From positions 62,001 through 126,000 of the forward strand of contig NZ_JAJUWT010000001.1 in NCBI RefSeq assembly GCF_021390395.1: a stretch of 64,000 bases of DNA, given 5' to 3'. The notes under the pieces are model-generated. The model was not told the origin of the DNA. It saw only the letters and a list, made by a program, of their open reading frames with translations, and made no database searches. The DNA comes from Saccharothrix sp. S26. Its GTDB lineage: Bacteria > Actinomycetota > Actinomycetes > Mycobacteriales > Pseudonocardiaceae. Positions 48,744-58,200 of this stretch are shown one piece after another; the stretch's first letter is position 1, and the number at the start of each line of letters is the position of its first letter. The position numbers and the translations under genes were made by a program.

Positions 48744-49460
48744 ATGGAGTTGTGCGGCTTCATTTTGGATGACCCCGGAGTTCTGTCTGAGCGGGCCATC
48801 GATTTTCTTGGCGCACATGCTGAAAAGAAAGCTTACGACGTCGGCTTGACCGGCGACGCATTGCGACGTCGCCTGATCGACGTTTTCGGGCCAGGGCAGT
48901 ACGACGATGTCGTTTCGCTGGTAGAGCATGTACAGCAGCGATGGGGAGGGCTTGCGTACCGAAGTGGGCTGTTCGACAGCCCGGTCATTTTCTCTCCGAT
49001 GTGTGATCCGGAAGATGCTGATGGTCCTATTGAAATAGATTACGCTGTGGCTTCGATGAGCCCGGCAGGCGCTTCGATCAGTCTCGACGGTGGTGTGCTG
49101 ATCGGTTTCGATGACGTCTCCGTGCGAGAATTTTCCAGCCTTGACTCGGTGATCGAGTGCGACGCGATGTTCGCCTCCGTAGCTACATCAATGCCGGCGA
49201 CGGAGATCTTTTACGATTCTTCGAAGAGTGGTGACGTCGATTTCGTTTCTCGAGTCCGTAGCTCTCTTGGTGACTCATTCGATGCAATTTCGGAGGCCTC
49301 CGGGGAAAATCTAGAATGGTTCGCCAATGAAGATTCTGCGGTCTACGCGTGTTCTACGTGGTCCCGAATGCTCCTCGGTCTTCCGGCGTATGTCCGTATT
49401 TGGGCTACGAGCGATGAGTTGGTCAGCTCCGTGCAATCTAAGTTGGCTGACGTACTTTGA
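48744..49460 (+). CDS. Candidate immunity protein for the RHS deaminase toxin
   Basis: A 238-residue acidic protein with no recognised family. It directly follows the toxin gene, has its own site (GAGAGACG before ATG 48744), and has clearly lower GC and more A/T third positions than its neighbours, as does the toxin tip. Position and composition are typical of immunity genes acquired together with a polymorphic toxin tip. Segments such as ERAIDFLGAHAEKKAYD, PIEIDYAVASMSPAGASISL and DAMFASVATSMPATEIFYD give no motif. The immunity role is inference from position. Confidence 0.6.
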   Translation: MELCGFILDDPGVLSERAIDFLGAHAEKKAYDVGLTGDALRRRLIDVFGPGQYDDVVSLVEHVQQRWGGLAYRSGLFDSPVIFSPMCDPEDADGPIEIDYAVASMSPAGASISLDGGVLIGFDDVSVREFSSLDSVIECDAMFASVATSMPATEIFYDSSKSGDVDFVSRVRSSLGDSFDAISEASGENLEWFANEDSAVYACSTWSRMLLGLPAYVRIWATSDELVSSVQSKLADVL

Positions 49461-49809
49461 ATTCGCGGGGTGTCAGGATTCGGTCACGAGGCTGACCTTC
49501 AGGTCGGGCGGCTGTGGGTTCGTATGCGTTGATCAGGCCGCCTGACTGGTCGGCGCCGTATGTGAGGCGTGGCCCGGCTGTGCGAGCGGTCGGTCTGGTC
49601 GTCCTGGGCTGAGCAGGAGGTCGGTGGCTTCGTGTTCGATGGTCCCGACGAACCGTTCGACGTCAGGTGTTGGCTGGCAGACAACGAGGGGGAAATTTCG
49701 CGACCTCAATACAGACGTCGGCGAGGACCGTATCGAACGAGGCTAGACGAGTAATGCGTAAGTCTGGGGCGGTGGCCCGCGACGGACGAAGGGTGTTCAA
49801 AATCCGTTT

Positions 49810-49857
49810 GTGACGACAGAACTGAACACCCTCCTGACCGCACTCTACGTAGATCCA
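49810..49857 (+). pseudogene. Remnant of a transposase N-terminus in a gene-free stretch
   Basis: The interval 49461-49918 has no intact gene. GTG 49810 opens TTELNTLLTALYV, which matches the first residues I recall for actinobacterial IS982-type transposases; coding is lost after about 15 codons. The rest of the interval shows no convincing protein in any frame. Confidence 0.35.
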
Positions 49858-49918
49858 CGACGCTCTACGAACAGGTCGAGTCAGACAACGTCGACCGGTT
49901 CGGCCGGTTGGGGGACGG

Positions 49919-51196
49919 GTGAACAACCCGTTCGTCGCGAAACCGGAGGACGACACCACCGCGATCACCGGGATCGGTCTGTTGGAGGCGGGGCAGGCCG
50001 CGTTGGATGGGATCAACAACGGGGATTGGGTCGAGGCGGGCCTGGGGATCGTCGGTGCAGGGCTTGAAGCGCTCGGTGTTTACATGGACCCGGTGGGCAC
50101 GCTGGCGTCCTACGGGGTCGGGTGGTTGATCGAGCACGTTCAGCCGTTGCAGGACATGTTGAACGACCTGGCCGGGACACCGCCGGTCATCCGTGCCTAT
50201 GCGCAGACCTGGCAGAACATCAGCGAAGGGGTCGAGCGGGCGGCCGGGGATCTGGAGACCACGTCGCATGATCGCACTGCCGGGTGGCGCGGTGCTGCGG
50301 GTGACGCGTATCGGGCGCGTGCCGGAGGAGTGGTCGACGCGCTGCGTGGTGCGTCGAGGGTGTGCAGCGGTGTGGGGGCCGTGGTCACAATCATGGGTGA
50401 GGTCGTGGCGGCGGTGCGGGAGTTCGTGCGAGACCTGATCGCGGACGCGGTCGGCAGGCTCGTGGTCTGGGGGCTGGAACTTCTTGTCACGGGTGGTGCC
50501 GCGGCGCCGGTGGTGGCGATGCAGGCCACCAGCTTGGTCGCCAAGTACGCCGCCAAGATCGCGGACGTGGTGCGCAAGCTGTTCAAGACCATTTCCAACG
50601 TGGCCAAACGGCTCGACGGGCTCGCCGAGGTGCTGCGCATGGCCTGGCGCAAGCTCAAGGAGTTGGTCGACAGGCTTCGTCGGAAGGACCCGGATCCGCA
50701 GCACGAGGATCCGCGCGAGGTCGAGCGGCAGCGTCGGGAGCAGGAGAAGCAGGAACTCATCGCCGAAGCTCAGGATAACGGCGTGAAGATATCCCCGGAC
50801 ATGGTCGTCGAAATCGGCAGGGACCCCAACGGGAAGATCGTCTTCCTGGAGGAGGGAGGGGTCAATCCTCGTACCAACAAGGAGTCCGGCCTTGCGCACG
50901 TGATGAAGCACAAGGACGAGTTCACCGCCGCAGGGATCCCTGAGGACGAGATCGCCGAGGTGGTGCACCGAGCTGCCACCGAAGGCAAGTACACGGGCTA
51001 CTGTCAGGGCAAGCCGCCCGGACGACCGATTTTCGAGGTCCAGTACGGTGGCCGGACGCACTACATCACGGTGTCGGTGGGCGACAACGGCTTCATCGTC
51101 GGCGCGAACATCCGCAGTGCGACCACACCGTTCAAGGACGCGCGACATGACCCGCGTGCGGAGGCGGATCCGAACTACCGAGGGTGGGGAGAATGA
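49919..51196 (+). CDS. ESX-type toxin: WXG100-like N-terminus, nuclease-like C-terminus
   Basis: A 425-residue protein without signal peptide. The N-terminal 230 residues are a helical WXG100/LXG-like trafficking domain (VGWLIEHVQPLQDMLNDLAG, AQTWQNISEGVERAAGDLE, AGWRGAAGDAYRARAGG). A charged linker (RRKDPDPQHEDPREVERQRR) leads to a C-terminal domain of about 130 residues (SGLAHVMKHKDEFTAAGIPE, GKYTGYCQGKPPGRPIFEVQ, HYITVSVGDNGFIVGANI) that looks like a BECR-type RNase toxin, with candidate catalytic His in HVMKH. GTG 49919 has GGGGGACG upstream. Its TGA overlaps the ATG of the next gene. The nuclease reading is inference by pattern. Confidence 0.7.
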   Translation: MNNPFVAKPEDDTTAITGIGLLEAGQAALDGINNGDWVEAGLGIVGAGLEALGVYMDPVGTLASYGVGWLIEHVQPLQDMLNDLAGTPPVIRAYAQTWQNISEGVERAAGDLETTSHDRTAGWRGAAGDAYRARAGGVVDALRGASRVCSGVGAVVTIMGEVVAAVREFVRDLIADAVGRLVVWGLELLVTGGAAAPVVAMQATSLVAKYAAKIADVVRKLFKTISNVAKRLDGLAEVLRMAWRKLKELVDRLRRKDPDPQHEDPREVERQRREQEKQELIAEAQDNGVKISPDMVVEIGRDPNGKIVFLEEGGVNPRTNKESGLAHVMKHKDEFTAAGIPEDEIAEVVHRAATEGKYTGYCQGKPPGRPIFEVQYGGRTHYITVSVGDNGFIVGANIRSATTPFKDARHDPRAEADPNYRGWGE

Positions 51197-51531
51197 GCCG
51201 ACTGATCTCGGTCCGAGTGGCGCCGGAGTGGGAGTGCTTCCCCTTCTGGGTCCGTACTGCGGACGAGGTGATCGCCGACAACTGCTCTGCCGAGCGACTC
51301 GTGGCGGAGTTCGGTGCACCTGCGGACTTGGTGAAGGCGATCGACGCGTGGGACGACGAGTTCCAGGCCGTGTACAACCGCAGCGACCCGGAGAGCTCGG
51401 GCTTCCCCGACGAGGCGACCACGGCGGCGTGGCACGAGCGCGGTGAGCGGATGGCCGAGCGGTTGGCCGCGGCGCTGCGTGTGCGAACTGAGTTCCGCAC
51501 CGCGCGTGGGGGGCGCGTGTTCGGCGGTTGA
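51193..51531 (+). CDS. Candidate immunity protein for the ESX-type toxin
   Basis: A 112-residue protein, ATG overlapping the toxin stop (ATGA), the classic toxin-immunity arrangement. Key stretches are SVRVAPEWECFPFWVRTADEV, IADNCSAERLVAEFGAP and LVKAIDAWDDEFQAVYN. A frameshifted second copy lies at 58469 without its toxin. The family is unnamed to me; the immunity role is inferred from coupling. Confidence 0.65.
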   Translation: MSRLISVRVAPEWECFPFWVRTADEVIADNCSAERLVAEFGAPADLVKAIDAWDDEFQAVYNRSDPESSGFPDEATTAAWHERGERMAERLAAALRVRTEFRTARGGRVFGG

Positions 51532-51568
51532 GGCCGGCACCTGTTGCCTCTGTTCACACTGCGGTGTG

Positions 51569-51590
51569 TGGAGCAAATCTGGAGCAGACG
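51569..51590 (+). repeat. Direct repeat, copy 2 (GGAGCAAATYTGGAGCAG core)
   Basis: Partner of 33484-33505, 38 bases after the immunity gene. The stretch 51591-51974 holds no convincing gene on either strand. Confidence 0.45.
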
Positions 51591-51974
51591 CAAGAGCTGA
51601 ACGACGTGCGACGGCTTCGAACGGCGATGAACTGCGCCGACTGACGTGCTGGTTCTTTATTTGTGCTGGTCAGGGCGCTTTGGAACAGCACTGTCAGAGT
51701 GCGGCTCAGGCTTGTTGGCTGCACTTCGCCGCAGTTGGCATGTATTGGCAGGTGTTGGGTGCAGTTCGTTGATGTGGTGCGGTTCGTGCGTCCGGGGTGT
51801 GACTGCGGCGTGACGGGTCGACTCGGCGGGCTACGCAGCCGTGGTCGGTGGAGGAGGCGCTGCCCTGGATTCGGAGGACGGGCTCGACCTCGAAGCGGGC
51901 GCAGAGTTGCTCGACGAGCTTCACGGCCCTCATCGGATCGGGCCGAATTCCGCTGCGGAAAGGCGGACGCGGTC

Positions 51975-52367
51975 GTGAGGTTTTCGGCGGACAGTGCTTC
52001 CTGCGATTCGTAGTCCCAGTCGCCGGTCTCGTCGTGGTTGTGCAGGTCGAGGACGAGGTGTGTTCGTTGTCCAGGCTTCGACCTGCTCGTCGAGGAGATA
52101 AGGCTTGACCGCGTCCGGGTCGAGCAGGGTGCGCGGTAGGCGCAGCAGGAGGCGTCGGGTTCCCCGGTTGGCGAGGTGGAGGTGGGCGTCGTGGTGGTGT
52201 TCCACCCGTCAGTTCGGGTTGCCGCGGAAGTCACCGCACTCGTACTCGTTGACGGAACAGGTGGCGGCGATCCGCGCGCGGGTGGACAGGGCGCGGACCT
52301 CGGCCTGCGCCTTCGCGTCGAGCGGCTGGTCCAGGGCGACGAACTCGTAGTGCCGGCACTCGTTCAA
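51975..52367 (-). pseudogene. Conserved actinobacterial protein of unknown function, inactivated
   Basis: From TTG 52367 (overlapping the TGA of the upstream gene) the reading NECRHYEFVALDQPLDAKA, EVRALSTRARIAATCSVNEY, HHDAHLHLANRGTRRLLLRL matches a family I recall as common in Streptomyces with unknown role. A TGA at about 52212 replaces an expected arginine codon, and one extra base near 52068 shifts the frame to LVLDLHNHDETGDWDYES. The remaining C-terminus is lost near 51975. Confidence 0.6.
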
Positions 52368-52726
52368 CGCCCGCCTTGCACTCCGGTCCCGGGGAACGGT
52401 GTCGCGCGGAAGCCGGAGTCCTCTCCGAGGTGGAAGAACAGGTGCCCGATGAGCGTGTCGTCCTCGGCGAGGACGGCCCAGCCGCGCCCGCTGGCCTGGT
52501 CCATCTCGTCGTTACCCTCCCAGGTGAACTCGGTGAAGGGCCGGCCGTCGCGTTCGCTCCAGCGGCAGTCCATCTCGCCGCGGACGGCTATGAAGCCGAA
52601 CTCGCCGGTGCCGTCTCGAGTGAATTCGATGAATCCGGGCTCGATGAGGTCGATGGCGTCCTGGTCCCACTGGTCCATCTCCACGATCCGCCACCGGCCG
52701 GTCACGCGCGCCTTGGGCTTCGCCAC
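52364..52726 (-). CDS. Small conserved protein of unknown function
   Basis: A 120-residue protein (RVTGRWRIVEMDQWDQDAID, GEFGFIAVRGEMDCRWSERD, LAEDDTLIGHLFFHLGEDSG) without membrane segments. Relatives in many bacteria are short beta-rich proteins of unknown role. GTG 52726 follows GAGGGGACGACGA. It is coupled to the broken gene downstream (TTGA overlap). The spacer 52727-53067 to the next plus-strand gene holds only promoter-type sequence. Confidence 0.7.
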   Translation of the reverse strand: MAKPKARVTGRWRIVEMDQWDQDAIDLIEPGFIEFTRDGTGEFGFIAVRGEMDCRWSERDGRPFTEFTWEGNDEMDQASGRGWAVLAEDDTLIGHLFFHLGEDSGFRATPFPGTGVQGGR

Positions 52727-53067
52727 TCGTCGTCCCCTCGGGTTGGAGGCGTTCCACGCGGTCGAGTCCTTCCGGCGCGGCCGGGGTGACGTGAGGGTAG
52801 CGCCGAGTGGTGGACGGTGGCCGAGGGCCCGCGTCACCATCACGGCTTTCGGGCCGACTCCTGGTGGGGTGGCATGTCGTGCGGGCGACTTCGGCCCAGT
52901 CCGTCGAAGACTTCTCCCTCCAGCAACCGGTCCGCAAAATTGCGGAGGAATGTTTCGGGATTGCCTGATGGGAAGCGCCCGCTCCAATCGAGCGTCGCCC
53001 GATCGGGGCCGGCGCGTACAGTACGACGGCAGTCCGTTCAGAACACGACTCACTCGAAAGGTGAACC

Positions 53068-53583
53068 GTGCTCGACGCGCGCAACCACCAGGGGAAGTTC
53101 GGCGCCGACTACATCCGGGTGCTCGCTTCCAGCGCGGGCCTCGTCTGGTCCGAGGACGACGTCGACCTCGACGGGGTCGACCTTTGTATCAAGATGCCGG
53201 GTCGTACTCCGCGTGGGTTCTCGCCCCGGATCGACGTGCAGATCAAGACCGTCTCCACGGTGAACCCGCGGCACGGTGTGATCGACTTCCGAGGGCTGGA
53301 CGAGAGGCAGTTCACCAAGCTGGCGGGCGAGGGGTTCCTCGTCCCGCGCTACCTGTTCGTCGTCCACGTGCCGCCGCGCGCGGATCTCTACGCCGACCTC
53401 AGCACCTCCGGCTTGCTGTTGCGCCACATCGGCTACTACGTGTCCCTGCGGGACCGCCTCCCGATCGAGGCCCCCGACCGTCGTCGACGCACCAAGGTCG
53501 AAGTGCCCTTGGGCAACGTCCTCACGGCGAGCAGCCTGCGTGACCTCGTCACCCGCAGCGCGCTCCTGCCGGCGGCCACGTGA
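53068..53583 (+). CDS. DUF4365-like nuclease-fold protein
   Basis: A 171-residue protein that begins LDARNHQGKFGADYIRVLAS and continues DDVDLDGVDLCIKMPG and RIDVQIKTVS. The spaced D...(V)QIK pattern is that of the PD-(D/E)XK-like DUF4365 domain, which occurs in defence systems as a likely nuclease. GTG 53068 follows AAAGGTGAACC. Its TGA overlaps the GTG of the next gene, the first of three such overlaps in a four-gene operon ending in a HerA-type ATPase. Confidence 0.7.
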   Translation: MLDARNHQGKFGADYIRVLASSAGLVWSEDDVDLDGVDLCIKMPGRTPRGFSPRIDVQIKTVSTVNPRHGVIDFRGLDERQFTKLAGEGFLVPRYLFVVHVPPRADLYADLSTSGLLLRHIGYYVSLRDRLPIEAPDRRRRTKVEVPLGNVLTASSLRDLVTRSALLPAAT

Positions 53584-54605
53584 CGACCTTCCCGCGCGTC
53601 GACCAGGTCGTCGACTACCTCACGGCCAAGGGGTGGGGTATCACCGGGCACTGGCGCGGTGCCGAGATCTGGACCCGCGACGAGTTCGACGTCCTGGTGC
53701 CGCCGGGCGACGACACCGCCGACGCGCGGGCGCGGTTGCGCGACCTGCTCGTCTGCGTCGCAGACGCCGAGGGGCGCGCTCCACGTTCCGTGGCCCGGGA
53801 CATGGTGCTGCCGGAGTCCGACGTGGTGTCCTACCGCGTCACCCTGCCCGAGTTCGCCACGGTTCCCCTCGGCGCGGGTCTGCGGGCGGTGCGGGCTGTG
53901 AGGGACCTGGTCGCCACCTGTGCCCGCGCGGTGGCTGACGACCTGCCCGACACCGATGCCCGGACACCTGGTCGACTGGTTGAGCGGACCTCCTTGTCCA
54001 CCGCGGACGAGGGCTTCGGTTTCGACCTGTTCATCCCCGTCCACCATGATGCCGCGCCGCGGTTCGGCCGCGCGACCACGATGCGCTTGCTGCGCACGTC
54101 GAACGCAGCCCTGGCCGCCGATCCGCGAACGGTCGACCACCTCGTGGACGACGTTTCCTCGGCTCTGGCGGACCTCGCTGGTGAGCATCGCGGGTCGCCG
54201 TTCGACCTCGTCTTCCACTGGGCCGCCGCGTTACCCGCCGATCGGCGGGACACCTCCCTGCGCTTTCCCCGGAACTTCGGCGCGAACGTCCGCGCACGTC
54301 GGGAGAAAGCCGTTCCGGCCGCGGCCCGGGGCGCCGTCCAGGGCCGGGTGACGCGTTTGGCCCTGGACGGTCCACGCCGTGTGGTTACGATCCGGGGGCC
54401 TTTCACGCTCGACGGGCGACCAACCGGTCGGGAACGTGCCGTCCGCGTGCGGGTCGACGACCGACAGACCTACCTCCTTGCCGTCGAGGCGCACACCGCC
54501 GGACTCACCGTCCGAGCGGAGGGCGACGTCGAGAGCACCGGCGCCAAGCAAGGCATCGTGGTGGAGCCGGGCGGCTTCACCGTCGTCGATCGAGGACGCG
54601 GATGA
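53580..54605 (+). CDS. Unknown protein of the HerA-type operon
   Basis: A 341-residue soluble protein that I do not recognise. The N-terminus (RVDQVVDYLTAKGWGITGHW, GAEIWTRDEFDVLVPPGDDT) and the C-terminal beta-rich part (RRVVTIRGPFTLDG, DDRQTYLLAVEAHTAGLTV) show no catalytic motif. GTG 53580 overlaps the stop of the DUF4365 gene and the protein is obligately co-translated with it. It may be an adaptor or sensor of the system. Confidence 0.6.
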   Translation: MTTFPRVDQVVDYLTAKGWGITGHWRGAEIWTRDEFDVLVPPGDDTADARARLRDLLVCVADAEGRAPRSVARDMVLPESDVVSYRVTLPEFATVPLGAGLRAVRAVRDLVATCARAVADDLPDTDARTPGRLVERTSLSTADEGFGFDLFIPVHHDAAPRFGRATTMRLLRTSNAALAADPRTVDHLVDDVSSALADLAGEHRGSPFDLVFHWAAALPADRRDTSLRFPRNFGANVRARREKAVPAAARGAVQGRVTRLALDGPRRVVTIRGPFTLDGRPTGRERAVRVRVDDRQTYLLAVEAHTAGLTVRAEGDVESTGAKQGIVVEPGGFTVVDRGRG

Positions 54606-54624
54606 CCGCGGGAACGGAAACGGG

Positions 54625-55233
54625 ATGCCCGAGGAACGGCTGACCATGCGCGAGCGCGCCGCACTGCTCGTGCTGATGGCGGAGGCCCGCGAGTTGACCA
54701 ACGCCGAACTGCGGGAACTGGCCGGCTTCACCCTCGACGGCGATTGCCGCCGCCACCTCAACGATCTCGGGCTGGTGATCAGCACCAAAGTCGGCCGCGC
54801 CTACGTGCACGACCTCACCGATGAAGGCGCCGTGCGGTGCCAGGCCGAGCTGTCCGCCCCGCGGCCTGCCCGGGCCGGCTACGCCGGTGGAGCCCTCTAC
54901 GTGCTGCTGGCCGGTCTGCGACGCCACTTGGAGGTCACCGGTGGCACCCTCGGCGGGCTCTTCACCCCGGACCTGGGTCACCGGGTCGAAACCGCCTACC
55001 GGGTGCTGGCTCCGCGTCCCGGCGACTCGGTGCCCCTCCGCGTGCTGCGCGAACACCTCGACGACGTGCCGACCGATCGGCTCGACCGGGCGCTGACGGC
55101 CCTGGCGGACCGCCCCGACGTCCACCTGAGGGCCGAAGCCGACCAGAAATACCTCACCGAGCAGGACAGGCAGGCCGCGTTGGTGCTCGGCGGCAGCCCT
55201 CGCCACACACTGGCGATCGAGGCGGCCGGGTGA
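54625..55233 (+). CDS. Small protein of the HerA-type operon, probable winged helix
   Basis: A 202-residue protein. The N-terminal 65 residues (RERAALLVLMAEARELTNAE, FTLDGDCRRHLNDLGLVIST, GRAYVHDLTDEGAVRC) look like a winged-helix domain. The C-terminal part (TAYRVLAPRPGDSVPLRVLREHL) may be a second helical or winged-helix domain. The first in-frame ATG after the upstream stop is 54625, 19 bases downstream. Its stop overlaps the GTG of the ATPase. It could be the DNA-binding or regulatory part of the complex. Confidence 0.6.
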   Translation: MPEERLTMRERAALLVLMAEARELTNAELRELAGFTLDGDCRRHLNDLGLVISTKVGRAYVHDLTDEGAVRCQAELSAPRPARAGYAGGALYVLLAGLRRHLEVTGGTLGGLFTPDLGHRVETAYRVLAPRPGDSVPLRVLREHLDDVPTDRLDRALTALADRPDVHLRAEADQKYLTEQDRQAALVLGGSPRHTLAIEAAG

Positions 55234-58200
55234 ACGAGGAGCAGCGGAACGCGCTGTCGTCGGTGCAGTTCGGCTGGGCGGTGACACCGGACGACATCTG
55301 GAGTCCCATGCACCACCACGTCGACGGTTTGCACGCGCATGCGGTCGACGGCATCAGCCAGGCCGTCGCAGCGGCCGGACGACGTCCGCAGGCCAGCCCC
55401 ATGGGCATCGTGCTGCGGGGTGAACGCGGCGTGGGCAAGACGCACATGCTCGGCTGGCTCAGGCAGCACGTGCAGGCGCGGGGCGGGTCGTTCTTCCTGC
55501 TCAAGCTCCTGGACCGCCACTCGTTCTGGGAGGGTGCGGTGCACGGCGTGGTCGGTGGCCTGCTCGACCGCCAAGGCGGGCAGCTGGGCCGACTGCTCGG
55601 TGAACTCGCCCGCCTCACCGGCCAGGACCGGGAAACGGGCATGCGCCTCACCGGCACCCTTCCGGTGCGCAGGCAGGACGTCGAGGCGCTGCTCGACGGC
55701 CTGCGTTCCCTCGACGCGCAGGTCGCCGTCGAGTGCCAGGACACCCTGCGGGCATTGGTCCTGTACCGCGCGAAAGGCAAGGCGTGGGAAGCGGGCAACG
55801 CCTACCTCGTCCTGCCCGAGGGCGTGGAGGCCGCCGACCGGGTGGAGTGGGGGTTCCGCACTGCGTCCCGGTCGCCGCAGCTGCTGCTCGGCGACCTGTC
55901 CAAGATCTTCGCCCTGGTCGGTCCGGTCGTCATGGCCGTCGACCAGGTCGACAGCGTCATCACCCAGGCCGCGGACTCGCCGGGGGAGGAAGCCCTGGTC
56001 GACCGCCTGGCCGACGGGCTCATGCGGGTGCGTGAGGAGACCAGGCGCACCATCGTGGTGGTGGCCTGCCTGCCGCGCTCGTGGGACCTCATCGAGCACC
56101 ACGCCGTCAACTCCGCGGCCGACAGGTTCCGCGTGCTCGACCTGCGCACCGCCATGCCCAACGCGGCCGTGGCCGGCGCCATCGTGGAGCGGCACCTGGC
56201 CGGTCTCTACGGTGAGATCGGCTTCACGCCGCCGCACGCCACCTGGCCCGTCCACCCGTCGGCGTTCGCCGGGCGGGACGTGGCCCACTGGACGCCTCGA
56301 CGGCTCCTGCAACGCGTGGACGAGCACATCCGCTGGTGCCTCATCCACGACACCGTCGAGGAGCTGCGGGACTTCACCGCCGCCACGGCCGAGCCCGCAG
56401 GCCGGCCGACCGCGGGGCCACGGGAAGCGGACGAGCTCGACGCCCTGTTCGCCCGTTTGCGCGACACCGCCGACATCCTCGCTCCCCTGGACCATCAGCG
56501 GGAGGACGAGCGCATGCAGGCCCTGCTCGGTGCCGCGCTGCACTGCTTCGTGCTCGAACGAGGCGCCGACGGCCCGCCGCTGACCGTCGACGCCTCACGC
56601 GGCGGCAACCCGCCCCTGCACGCCCGGCTGCGCCTCACGGTCGACGAGGCCGGGGAGGGCGAGGTCCACTGGAGCTTCCGCGCCATCGCCCACACCCACC
56701 CCCGTGCCGTGCTGGCGCGGCTCAAGTCCGCCCAGTTGGAAGCGGAACTCCGCCGGGGCGACGACAAGCGCCACCTGGTCGTGCTGCGCAACACGGCCTT
56801 CTCCGGCGGGCCCGCCACCACGTCGGCGCTGGAGGCGTTCCGCGCCGACGGGGGCCTGGCCCTGCCGATCGCCGAAAGCGACCTGCGTCTGTTCACCGCC
56901 CTGGAGAAGATGCGCGACCAGTCACCGTCGGGATTCCTGCCGTGGCTGCTCAGCCGCCGCCCCGCGACCTCCTCGCAGCTGCTGACGAGAGCGCTGGCCG
57001 ACCTCGACCACTTCGCGACAACGTCCGTGCCGCAGGTCCGTCACGACGACCCGGACCCGGCGCCGGAGTGGCCGGGGGTCAGCGGCACGCTGTCCGACGT
57101 CACCGCCGACCAGCCCGCCACCTCGTCGGAGGAGGTGACTGACGCGCCGGAGGACCCCACCGTGACAGCACCGGAACCCGCCATCGACGAGCCAAGCGTG
57201 CGCCTGGGCACCGGCGTTGTGACCGGCACGCCGTTCACCGTCCCGCTCGCCCTGCTGCGCAAGCACACCGTCGTTTTCGCCGGCAGCGGCTCGGGCAAGA
57301 CCGTGCTGCTGCGCCGCCTGGTCGAGGAGGTCGCACTGCAAGGGGTCTCCTCGATCCTCATCGACACCAACAACGACCTCGCCCGGCTGGGCGATCCGTG
57401 GCCCTCCCCGCCCGCTCTCTGGGAACCCGGCGACGCCGAGCGCGCCGACCGCTACCTGCGCGACACCGACGTGGTGGTCTGGACGCCCCGGCGCGAGGCC
57501 GGTAGGCCGCTCACCCTCGACCCGCTGCCCGGCTTCGACCGCGAACCCGACGACCCGGACGAGTTCCGCACCGCGATCGACGCGGCCGTGGCCGGATTGG
57601 TGCCTCGCATCAACCTCGGTGGGCGCAAGGCCAGCACCGGCCGAGCGGTCCTCACCCAGGCCCTGACGCACTTCGTCCGCGGCGGGGGCGGTGAGCTGGT
57701 GGACTTCCTGGCGTTCCTGGCCGACCTGCCCCCCGGGGTCAGCACGGTGCGGGACGCCCCGCGCCTCGCCGCCGACATGGCCGACGGCCTCAACGCCGAG
57801 ATGATCAACGATCCGGTGTTCGGCGGGGCGGGGGAACGGCTCGACCCCGGCGTGCTGCTCACCCCTCCGGCCGGCAAGCGGGCCAGGGTGTCGGTGATCA
57901 GTTGCATCGGCCTGCCCAACGACGACCAGCGGCAGACTTTCGTCAACCAGCTCCAGCTCGCCCTGTTCTCGTGGATCAAGCGCAACCCCGCCAGAGACCG
58001 CCCGCTCGGTGGGCTCTTCGTGCTGGACGAGGCGCAGACGTTCGTGTCCTCGCGCACCACGACCGCCTCCACCCAGAGCACGCTGACCCTGGCGTCCCAG
58101 GCGCGCAAGTACGGGCTGGGCATGGTCTACGCGACACAAGCCCCCAAGGCGCTGCACAACGTGGTTTCGGGCAACGCGGCGACCCAGTTCTTCGGCCTGC

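Noticed and set aside
49461..49809. ORF of 61 codons at 49569
   Set aside because: No ribosome-binding site, no pattern, and the opposite frames are equally open; the stretch looks like decayed DNA.
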